Source: Burkholderiales bacterium (GTDB taxonomy: Bacteria; Pseudomonadota; Gammaproteobacteria; Burkholderiales; Burkholderiaceae_C). From it: a stretch of 6,331 bases of DNA. The notes under the pieces are model-generated. The model was not told the origin of the DNA and searched no databases. It was given only the letters and a program-made list of their open reading frames with translations. The stretch's first letter is position 1. Every line of letters starts with the position of its first letter. The translations under genes were made by a program, and so were the position numbers. Of the stretch, positions 1 to 5,283 are shown in pieces. The stretch spans positions 1-6,331 of the forward strand of contig JABMMR010000175.1 of assembly GCA_013205525.1 (NCBI GenBank), given 5' to 3'.

Positions 1-26
1 CGATCGTGCAAAGGACGAAGTTTCAT
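1..26 (-). CDS. groES: Co-chaperonin GroES, N-terminal 8 codons only (runs off left edge)
   Basis: Read on the minus strand, positions 26 to 1 give ATG followed by codons for MKLRPLHD and two bases of an Arg codon. This matches the conserved beginning of bacterial GroES (MKLRPLHDRVIVKR in many proteobacteria). An AGGAGA ribosome binding site lies at 36-31, four bases before the ATG. GroES is the seven-subunit lid of the GroEL folding chamber in the cytoplasm, and groEL normally follows it in the same operon, here off the left edge. The fragment is too short to identify by itself. The call rests on the combination of N-terminal sequence, ribosome binding site and a perfect CIRCE operator about 77 bases upstream, which is the classical arrangement of HrcA-controlled groESL operons. 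Confidence 0.88.
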
Positions 27-102
27 GGGTTCTCCTAGGGGAAACTTAAAGTGGATACAAAAAAGCACAAATGTGCAGGCTACCTGCCCAGCGGGTGCAT
101 TG

Positions 103-129
103 TTAGCACTCGCTGAGCTAGAGTGCTAA
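103..129 (-). promoter_or_regulatory. CIRCE element, HrcA heat-shock operator
   Basis: The sequence is TTAGCACTC, nine bases, GAGTGCTAA, with both nine-base arms matching the CIRCE consensus exactly. CIRCE is bound by the repressor HrcA, whose activity depends on GroEL, and controls groESL and sometimes dnaK operons. The element is symmetric, so its orientation is assigned from groES, which starts at 26 on the minus strand. It touches the candidate groES -10 box, so bound HrcA would cover the transcription start. In the RNA it would also form a nine-pair hairpin in the 5' leader. The gene at 273 on the other strand starts about 144 bases away and has no evident link to it. Confidence 0.96.
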
Positions 130-156
130 TGATAAGGCTAATTGAACGTATTTCAA
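129..156 (-). promoter_or_regulatory. Candidate sigma-70 promoter of groESL
   Basis: On the minus strand TTGAAA (156-151) is followed after 16 bases by TATCAT (134-129), a fair match to -35 and -10 boxes. Transcription would start near 122, inside the CIRCE element, leaving a leader of roughly 95 bases before the groES ATG at 26. I saw no sigma-32 type box (CTTGAA with CCCCAT) in this stretch, so heat control would depend mainly on HrcA. Position relative to CIRCE supports the call, but the boxes themselves are only moderately good. Confidence 0.6.
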
Positions 157-164
157 TAGACCGT

Positions 165-179
165 TTGATAATTTATCAA
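165..179. repeat. Perfect short palindrome in the groES/273 divergent spacer
   Basis: TTGATAA, one base, TTATCAA is a perfect inverted repeat with seven-base arms. It lies upstream of the groES -35 box and inside a possible plus-strand promoter (TTGAAC at 142-147, GATAAT at 167-172, spacing 19). It could be an operator for the gene at 273 or a chance AT-rich palindrome. No known regulator is recognised. Confidence 0.4.
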
Positions 180-272
180 CACAATTAACCTTTGCATGTT
201 CGGGAAATGGGTGCCCAACAGCAACAAACAAGCTGGTGCGGCAAACTGAAATGTCAATTAAATTAGAAACTT

Positions 273-821
273 ATGCCAAATTCCTCCTTAATAACTGGAT
301 TCATAGGCTTGCTGCTAAGCACCCAACTGTGGGCGAACGACGCCATCACGGGTATAGAAGTAACCCCACCCGAAATTGACTTTGACGTCATCACCAGGCT
401 TTGGGGGTTTGTGAAAAAAACCACTGATGCGCCGCCCAACTTACCGCCGCCACCCTTGGTGCTCGATTGGCATGTGCCACCGTTTGCGCGCATGGGGTTT
501 CAGTACCCGACGCCCCAATTTCCGGATAATCTCATGCAAATCAGTATTGCGCCGCGCACCATTGATGTTTACAGCAAAGAGATGGTGGCTTGGGGTGTCG
601 GTCACGAGTTGGTGCACTACGCCTTCATCATGCGCGAGAACCAATGGCACTTCCGTCGCGCTACCTTTGCCGACAGCTTGAAGCACCATTGCAATTTGGA
701 ATTCAAAGCCATCACCCGAGCGATTGCCGACGAGATTTGGAACATTTACCACAGCGATACCCAGCGCGCCGCCATGTACGACGAGGTGGAGAAAAGCTGC
801 TTTAACGAGCCCAACCAATAG
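273..821 (+). CDS. Probable exported zincin-like hypothetical protein with HELVH motif
   Basis: This 182-residue protein is not recognised as a named family. Residues 6-21 form a short hydrophobic stretch (LITGFIGLLLSTQLWA) that could be a signal peptide, although it has no basic residue before it. A proline-rich linker follows (about 54-61). HELVH at 111-115 fits the HExxH zinc-binding and catalytic motif of metallopeptidases. About 25 residues later comes HHCNLEF (138-144), where Glu143 or a nearby His could be a third metal ligand; the spacing resembles SprT-like or gluzincin folds. Cys140 and Cys176 could pair if the protein is periplasmic. The start is fixed by a stop at 264-266 in the same frame, and the ribosome binding site is poor. 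It is convergent with the ankyrin gene, 21 bases apart. Protease activity is an inference from one motif. Coding status is fairly sure, function is not. Confidence 0.72.
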   Translation: MPNSSLITGFIGLLLSTQLWANDAITGIEVTPPEIDFDVITRLWGFVKKTTDAPPNLPPPPLVLDWHVPPFARMGFQYPTPQFPDNLMQISIAPRTIDVYSKEMVAWGVGHELVHYAFIMRENQWHFRRATFADSLKHHCNLEFKAITRAIADEIWNIYHSDTQRAAMYDEVEKSCFNEPNQ

Positions 822-842
822 CTGCCGCCGGCGGTCAACAAC

Positions 843-1526
843 CTATTGCAGCAAAGTGGCGATATCAGGATGCTTGGCTTCATGGGCCATGTCCAAGGCG
901 GTCAAGCCGCGCTCGTCTTTGAGCGATTTGTTAGCGCCTTTGGCCAGCAGCAGCTTGACCGTTTCCATATGGCCTTGACCGGCCGCCCACATCAACGGGG
1001 TGAGGGCATCTACTGGCGCGTGGTCTATGGGGGCGCCGGCCTCCAGCAGGCGCTCGGCCACCGCGCTGTGCCCCATGCCCGCCGCATAGACCAGCGCCGA
1101 CTTGTGCAAACGGTCGGTGGGCTCATGCTTGGCACCCTGCTTGAGCAATAAATCCACAAAAGGCAGACTGCCCGCGTAACTGGCGGCAATCAGCGGCGTG
1201 ACCTTTTCTAAAGAAGGCAAATTCACGTCTGCACCTGCTGCGATCAGCATATGGGCGATATCAATGCGGTTTTTTTCAATCGAGATGTAAAGCGATGTCT
1301 TTCCCAGTCGGTTGCGAGAATTGGGCACAGCACCACGGTCCAAGCTTTTTTTCACGGCTTCAGCGTCGGTGTTGCGAGCCGCCACAAGCAATTGCGCGTT
1401 CACGCTGGGGTTGGATTCTGCTTGTGCCCATGCCTGAGTAGCCATGCACAACCCCCCGATCAGTAAAGCCAAGCTGCTGAAATGGACTAAAAAACGGGTT
1501 GAAAGAGAGTTGTATTTGCTGGTCAT
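843..1526 (-). CDS. Periplasmic ankyrin-repeat protein
   Basis: Numbering from the upstream ATG at 1532, a basic start and hydrophobic core (about 13-31) end in AWAQA at 34-38, a typical signal peptidase I site, so the protein is predicted to be exported. The rest is almost wholly ankyrin repeats of about 33 residues: a weak one at 46-76, clear ones at 77-110, 111-144, 145-177 and 178-209, and a C-terminal cap at 210-229. Hallmarks such as TPLMWAAGQGH, LLLAKGA and LIAAGADVN are visible. Ankyrin stacks bind partner proteins and have no catalytic role; the partner is unknown. ATG at 1526 is preferred over ATG at 1532 because the AAGGA ribosome binding site is seven bases from the first and only one from the second, giving 227 rather than 229 residues. 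The gene is divergent from the PQQ dehydrogenase, so the two share the upstream spacer. A functional link is possible but unproven. Confidence 0.92.
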   Translation of the reverse strand: MTSKYNSLSTRFLVHFSSLALLIGGLCMATQAWAQAESNPSVNAQLLVAARNTDAEAVKKSLDRGAVPNSRNRLGKTSLYISIEKNRIDIAHMLIAAGADVNLPSLEKVTPLIAASYAGSLPFVDLLLKQGAKHEPTDRLHKSALVYAAGMGHSAVAERLLEAGAPIDHAPVDALTPLMWAAGQGHMETVKLLLAKGANKSLKDERGLTALDMAHEAKHPDIATLLQ

Positions 1527-1533
1527 CGTCATT

Positions 1534-1538
1534 TCCTT
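1534..1538 (-). promoter_or_regulatory. Ribosome binding site that decides the ankyrin gene start
   Basis: AAGGA on the minus strand (1538-1534) lies one base before the ATG at 1532 and seven bases before the in-frame ATG at 1526. Seven bases is a workable spacing and one base is not, so translation most likely starts at 1526. Confidence 0.65.
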
Positions 1539-1600
1539 AGGCTGCTGGGGTCTTAAGGGGTTTCCCTAGTTAGTTATTAACCATGTACTAAACCCCCAAT

Positions 1601-1698
1601 TTGATGAGTAAGATCAACTATGGGAAATTTTCCTAGCAACTGCATTGTGTTCACAAAGCACAAGGTTATCGCAAAAGGAGAACAGTTTTTCAAAACTG
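1601..1698. repeat. Cluster of four short inverted repeats in the ankyrin/PQQ dehydrogenase spacer
   Basis: The divergent spacer 1527-1752 holds TTGAT-N7-ATCAA (1601-1617), GGAAA-N1-TTTCC (1623-1633), TTGTG-N2-CACAA (1645-1656) and CAGTTTT-N2-AAAACTG (1683-1698). The last, read as six pairs with a four-base loop, is followed by AATTTTT and resembles a weak intrinsic terminator or attenuator in the dehydrogenase leader. Any of them could be an operator. In AT-rich DNA arms of five bases also occur by chance. I found no convincing sigma-70 or sigma-54 promoter here for either gene. Confidence 0.35.
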
Positions 1699-1740
1699 AA
1701 TTTTTCCCATTTGGTTTTTCAATCATTGGCCGAAAGGCTC

Positions 1741-1746
1741 AAGGAG
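1741..1746 (+). promoter_or_regulatory. Ribosome binding site of the PQQ dehydrogenase
   Basis: AAGGAG lies six bases before the ATG at 1753. Together with the signal peptide that begins at that ATG, it excludes the longer in-frame start at 1645, which would add 36 residues unlike any export signal. Confidence 0.9.
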
Positions 1747-1752
1747 TTATCA

Positions 1753-3444
1753 ATGCAACAAATCGGAAAGAAAATTTCCCTCACCCTGGCCAGTTTGGCC
1801 ATCGGCGTGTTGACTGCGGGCGTCGCCCAAGCAGACACGCCCAAGGCAGTTTCCGTGTCTCAGTCACAACTTACGGCTGCAGACAAGGACGCTAACAACT
1901 TCCTGCACTCCAACATGAACTATGCGCAAACGCGCTATTACCCCAACAAGCAGATCAACACCGGCAACGTTAAGAACCTGCGCCCTGCATTCACTTTCCA
2001 AACTGAAGTTCTGGAATCCATGGAAACCGCGCCCATCGTTATCGATGGTGTGATGTACCTGACCACTTCTTACAACCACGTGTACGCCATCGACGCAGTC
2101 ACTGGCAAGCAGTTTTGGCATTACAAACACAAAATGGGTCCCGTCACCACCTATTGCTGCGGCCCTAACAACCGTGGCGTAGCCATCATGGGCGGCCATG
2201 TGTTCATGGGCACCTTGGACGCCAAATTGGTAGCCTTGGACGCCAAGACCGGCAAGTTGGCTTGGGAAACCCAAATCGCTGACCCCGAGTTGGGCTACTC
2301 AGAAACCATGGCACCTGTGGCTGTCAATGGTCGCGTCCTGATTGGCACCAACGGTGGCGAATACGGTGTACGCGGTTTTGTGAAATCCTTTGACGCCAAA
2401 ACCGGCGCTTTGCAATGGACTTTCCACACCATTCCTGAAAAAGGCCATGAAGGTGTTTGGGCTGTCAACGATGCCACCAACCGCAATATGCTGCGCGACA
2501 TCAAGGCAGAAAAAGCACAGTTGGCAAAGCAAGGCGGCGATTTCTACAAAACCTTGGGTGGTGGCGTGTGGATGGCACCTGCGGTTGACCTCGAGTCCAA
2601 CACCGTGTTCTTCGTGGTCGGCAATCCCTCACCCGACTTGTACGGCGCTGAGCGTCCTGGCGACAACCTCTATACCAACTCCATGGTCGCTGTGGACCTG
2701 AACACCGGTGCTCACAAATGGCACTTCCAGTACATCGCTCACGATGTATGGGACTTGGATGCTGTGTCACCAGTCATCTTGACAGATGCAAAAGGCAAAG
2801 ACGGCAAGATGACCAAAGTGGCCATCCATGCCGGTAAAACCGGTCATGTCTATGTGCACGACCGTGCCACTGGCGCACTGATCCGCTTCTCTGAAGCCAT
2901 GGTTCCCCAAGACGGTTTGTGGACATTGCCCACCAAAGAAGGCGCCAAGATGATGTTGGGTGCCAACGGCGGCGTGGAGTGGAGCCCCATGGCTGTCAAC
3001 CCCGAAGCGCGCATGGCTTATGCAGCCAACTTGCTGCAACCCATGACTTACCACGTTGAAGCTTCCAAGTACCCCGGCGGCAAGCTGTGGTTGGGCGGTG
3101 CGTTCAAAACCATCCCCAGCGAAAAGCAAAGCGGTCGTTTGTCTGCGGTCAATATTGACACAGGCAAAGTGGCATGGAAATTTGATACCGATCAGCCTTT
3201 GATTGGTGGCGTTTTGGCCACCGCTGGCGACTTGTTGTTCAACGGTGAAGCCAATGGTTTGTTCCGCGCTTTTGATGCAAAAGACGGTAAGAAATTATGG
3301 GAATACCAGACTGGCGCCGGCGTGAATGCACCTGCTGTGTCTTATTCTGTGGGCGGCAAGCAGTATGTTGCTGTGGCTTCTGGTGGTAACAACCAAATTG
3401 ATGCCAAGCGTGGCAACTCTGTGGTGGTATTCTCACTTCCCTGA
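1753..3444 (+). CDS. PQQ-dependent alcohol dehydrogenase, methanol/ethanol dehydrogenase family, soluble periplasmic
   Basis: This 563-residue precursor has a signal peptide ending AQA at 27, giving a mature enzyme of about 536 residues, somewhat short for the family. It is an eight-bladed propeller quinoprotein that oxidises an alcohol to an aldehyde in the periplasm using PQQ and a metal ion. Visible family landmarks are Glu91 (ETAP), the adjacent Cys135-Cys136 pair that sits over PQQ with Arg141 five residues on, Glu203 (GGEYGVRG) and Asn291 (GNPSP) as metal ligands, Trp273 (GVWMAP) stacking on PQQ, the catalytic base Asp334 in HDVWDLD, and Lys362 (HAGKTG) where methanol dehydrogenase has Arg. 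Asp336, two residues after the catalytic Asp, is the position that marks lanthanide enzymes among methanol and ethanol dehydrogenases. Membrane glucose dehydrogenase also has WDxD but lacks the Cys pair. No heme motif is fused at the C-terminus, so a separate cytochrome is needed, and one is encoded next. Substrate is unknown; an alcohol made by the downstream AlkB is the natural guess. Confidence 0.95.
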   Translation: MQQIGKKISLTLASLAIGVLTAGVAQADTPKAVSVSQSQLTAADKDANNFLHSNMNYAQTRYYPNKQINTGNVKNLRPAFTFQTEVLESMETAPIVIDGVMYLTTSYNHVYAIDAVTGKQFWHYKHKMGPVTTYCCGPNNRGVAIMGGHVFMGTLDAKLVALDAKTGKLAWETQIADPELGYSETMAPVAVNGRVLIGTNGGEYGVRGFVKSFDAKTGALQWTFHTIPEKGHEGVWAVNDATNRNMLRDIKAEKAQLAKQGGDFYKTLGGGVWMAPAVDLESNTVFFVVGNPSPDLYGAERPGDNLYTNSMVAVDLNTGAHKWHFQYIAHDVWDLDAVSPVILTDAKGKDGKMTKVAIHAGKTGHVYVHDRATGALIRFSEAMVPQDGLWTLPTKEGAKMMLGANGGVEWSPMAVNPEARMAYAANLLQPMTYHVEASKYPGGKLWLGGAFKTIPSEKQSGRLSAVNIDTGKVAWKFDTDQPLIGGVLATAGDLLFNGEANGLFRAFDAKDGKKLWEYQTGAGVNAPAVSYSVGGKQYVAVASGGNNQIDAKRGNSVVVFSLP

Positions 3445-3465
3445 ATGAGTCATTAGCTCTTAGCC

Positions 3466-3505
3466 AAAGGCCTGTGGCGCACGCAAGTGCCCTCAGGCCT
3501 TTTTT
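3466..3505 (+). terminator. Strong intrinsic terminator after the PQQ dehydrogenase
   Basis: AAAGGCCTG (3466-3474) pairs perfectly with CAGGCCTTT (3494-3502). The hairpin continues, after a bulged T and a C-C mismatch, to GCAC (3479-3482) and GTGC (3487-3490) closing a GCAA loop of the stable GNRA type. A run of six T (3500-3505) follows. It lies 22 bases after the dehydrogenase stop and ends 21 bases before the cytochrome ATG, leaving almost no room for a separate promoter between them. Cytochrome and alkB may therefore depend on partial read-through, giving less transcript than the dehydrogenase. Confidence 0.9.
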
Positions 3506-3526
3506 CTCGATGATGGATGAAGGTTT

Positions 3527-4102
3527 ATGAAAACTCTATTTACTTTGTGTGTTTCAGCAGTGTTCGCAATGATGGGCAGCGTCACTTGGGCGGCCGATGA
3601 GATACCGGCTAAAGCCGCGACGTGTTTGGCATGCCACGGTGTCAACGGTAACTCGACCATGCCTGGCGTGCCCAGTTTGGCCGCACAAAACGCCCGCTAT
3701 ATCTATTTGCAATTGCGCGACTACCAAGAAGGCCGGCGTGACAACCCCATGATGTCGCCCATGGCCGCAGGCCTCACACGCCCCGAGATGCAGGAGCTGG
3801 CGAATTACTTCTCCCAACAAAAACTAAGCAGCAAGGGCTTCAAAGCTGACCCGGACAAGGTTAAAAAAGGGATAGCCAAGGCTGATGAAACTCTGTGCGC
3901 TATGTGCCATTTGGGTGAGTTCAAAGGCCAAAACGAAATCCCTAAAGTGGCGGGTCAAAACTTCGATTACGTGGTGAGCATGTTGAAAGCCTTCAAAGCC
4001 AAGACACGCACCAACGACGCGGGCAATATGACCAGCGTGGCCAGCACCTTGAGTGATGAGGATATTGAAAATCTGGGGCATTACATTGCTGGGCTAAACT
4101 AA
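3527..4102 (+). CDS. Diheme cytochrome c, c4 type, probable electron acceptor of the PQQ dehydrogenase
   Basis: This 191-residue precursor has a signal peptide (basic start, hydrophobic core, TWA at 20-22). It contains two similar cytochrome c domains in tandem. The first has heme site CLACH at 33-37 and a distal Met, most likely Met79 in MMSPMAAGL. The second has CAMCH at 124-128 and probable distal Met168 in AGNMTS. Length, two domains and the SPMAAGL element fit cytochrome c4, a periplasmic carrier that delivers electrons to terminal oxidases. It differs from the monoheme cL type (MxaG/XoxG) normally paired with methanol dehydrogenases. GAAGG at 3519-3523 serves as a ribosome binding site with rather short spacing. 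The gene follows the dehydrogenase terminator and is five bases from alkB, so it is likely co-transcribed with alkB. Partnership with the PQQ enzyme is inferred from position. Confidence 0.94.
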   Translation: MKTLFTLCVSAVFAMMGSVTWAADEIPAKAATCLACHGVNGNSTMPGVPSLAAQNARYIYLQLRDYQEGRRDNPMMSPMAAGLTRPEMQELANYFSQQKLSSKGFKADPDKVKKGIAKADETLCAMCHLGEFKGQNEIPKVAGQNFDYVVSMLKAFKAKTRTNDAGNMTSVASTLSDEDIENLGHYIAGLN

Positions 4103-4107
4103 TATTA

Positions 4108-5283
4108 ATGACAACCAACTCCTTACCCAAGCCTGAGGTCTACCGCGACCCCAAGCGATGGGCATGGTGGTTTTCTTTGGGTGTTCCCGCCCTCATAGGT
4201 CTGGGGCCAGTTCTGATGTTGTGGCAAGGCGACCCCAAGATGCTGTGGTGGCCCTTGGTGTTTTTGTATTTGGCAGTGCCTTTGGCAGACGCCTTGCTTG
4301 GCGAAGAGCGCAGCAACCCGCCCGAGTCGGCGGTGGCGCAATTGGAAGCCGATGCCTATTACCGCTACATCACTTATGCGCTGGTGCCCGTACTATGGGG
4401 GGCTTTTGTATTCGCCGCTTGGTTTGTGGCCAGCCATGACTTGCCTTGGTATGCATGGATTGCCATGGTGCTCAACACCGGTGCAGTGGGCGGTTTTGGC
4501 ATCAATTTGGGTCACGAGTTGGGACACAAACACAACCGTTGGGAACGATGGTTAGCGCTGGTGACCTTGGCACCTTCAGGCTACGGCCATTTCACTGTCG
4601 AGCACAACCGCGGTCACCACGCAGAAGTCGCCACACCCCACGACAGCGCATCCTCGCGAATGGGGGAATCGATTTGGCGTTTTGTCTGGCGTGAAATGCC
4701 CGGTGGCGCTGTGCGGGCTTGGCGCTATGAAGTGCAGCGCTTGCAAGCGCAGGGTCACAGCATCGGGGGCTGGCACAACCAGATCTTGCAAGGTTTGGCC
4801 ATCACCGGTGCTTTGTGGCTGGTCTTGGTGCTTTGGCTGGGCTGGATGGTTTTGCCTTTTTTACTGGCTGCGTCAGTGTGGACCAATTTTCAGCTGACCT
4901 CGGCCAATTATGTGGAGCATTACGGTTTGTTGCGCCACAAGCTGGCCGACGGGCAATACGAGCGCTGTCAGCCGCGTCATTCTTGGAACAGCAACCACAT
5001 CGTGTCCAACTGGATACTGTTTCATTTGCAGCGACACGCCGATCACCATGCGCATGCGGCCAGGCGCTACCAAGCCTTGCGGCATTTTGATGATGCGCCG
5101 CAGTTGCCCAGTGGTTACGCTGGCATGTTTTTGCTGGCCTACGTACCACCCTTGTGGTTTGCGGTGATGAACCCAAGGCTTATAGATGCTGTGGGGCATG
5201 ACCCAGCGCGTATCAATTTCGCGCCAGGTCAGCGCGAAGCGCTGTGCCGTCAATACGGTTTTCGCCTCGCTGCACTGGACTGA
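4108..5283 (+). CDS. alkB: Alkane 1-monooxygenase (AlkB-type integral membrane diiron hydroxylase)
   Basis: At 391 residues it has the usual length for the family. AlkB inserts oxygen into the terminal methyl group of alkanes, forming 1-alcohols, with electrons from rubredoxin. All diagnostic elements are present: HELGHKH at 136-142, EHNRGHH at 165-171, the alkane-hydroxylase signature NYVEHYGL at 267-274, and LQRHADHH at 307-314 followed by AHAARRYQ. The conserved ATPHDSASSRMGES stretch (175-188) is also typical. Hydrophobic segments near 18-40, 45-63, 88-108, 113-133 and two within 228-262 fit a six-helix membrane protein. No rubredoxin domain is fused at the C-terminus and no rubredoxin gene is in the window. 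The start is five bases after the cytochrome stop with no clear ribosome binding site, so translation is probably coupled. By eye, the chain-length residue Trp55 of the Pseudomonas putida GPo1 enzyme corresponds to Leu53 here. The stop codon abuts the metK stop. Confidence 0.96.
   Translation: MTTNSLPKPEVYRDPKRWAWWFSLGVPALIGLGPVLMLWQGDPKMLWWPLVFLYLAVPLADALLGEERSNPPESAVAQLEADAYYRYITYALVPVLWGAFVFAAWFVASHDLPWYAWIAMVLNTGAVGGFGINLGHELGHKHNRWERWLALVTLAPSGYGHFTVEHNRGHHAEVATPHDSASSRMGESIWRFVWREMPGGAVRAWRYEVQRLQAQGHSIGGWHNQILQGLAITGALWLVLVLWLGWMVLPFLLAASVWTNFQLTSANYVEHYGLLRHKLADGQYERCQPRHSWNSNHIVSNWILFHLQRHADHHAHAARRYQALRHFDDAPQLPSGYAGMFLLAYVPPLWFAVMNPRLIDAVGHDPARINFAPGQREALCRQYGFRLAALD

Noticed and set aside
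825..834. Perfect palindrome CCGCCGGCGG between the two convergent genes, considered as a terminator
   Set aside because: It has no loop and no T run on either strand, and ten-base GC palindromes are common in GC-rich gene ends.
1673..1681. Ribosome-binding-like AAAAGGAGA, considered as the start of a leader peptide
   Set aside because: No ATG, GTG or TTG follows within a workable distance.
1645..1752. N-terminal extension of the PQQ dehydrogenase by 36 residues from an upstream ATG
   Set aside because: No ribosome binding site or family resemblance in the extension. The ATG at 1753 has AAGGAG six bases upstream and begins a clean signal peptide.
2501..3129. Long open frames on the minus strand inside the PQQ dehydrogenase
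   Set aside because: They are antisense to a strongly conserved gene, lack ribosome binding sites and show low-complexity or arginine-rich shadow composition.
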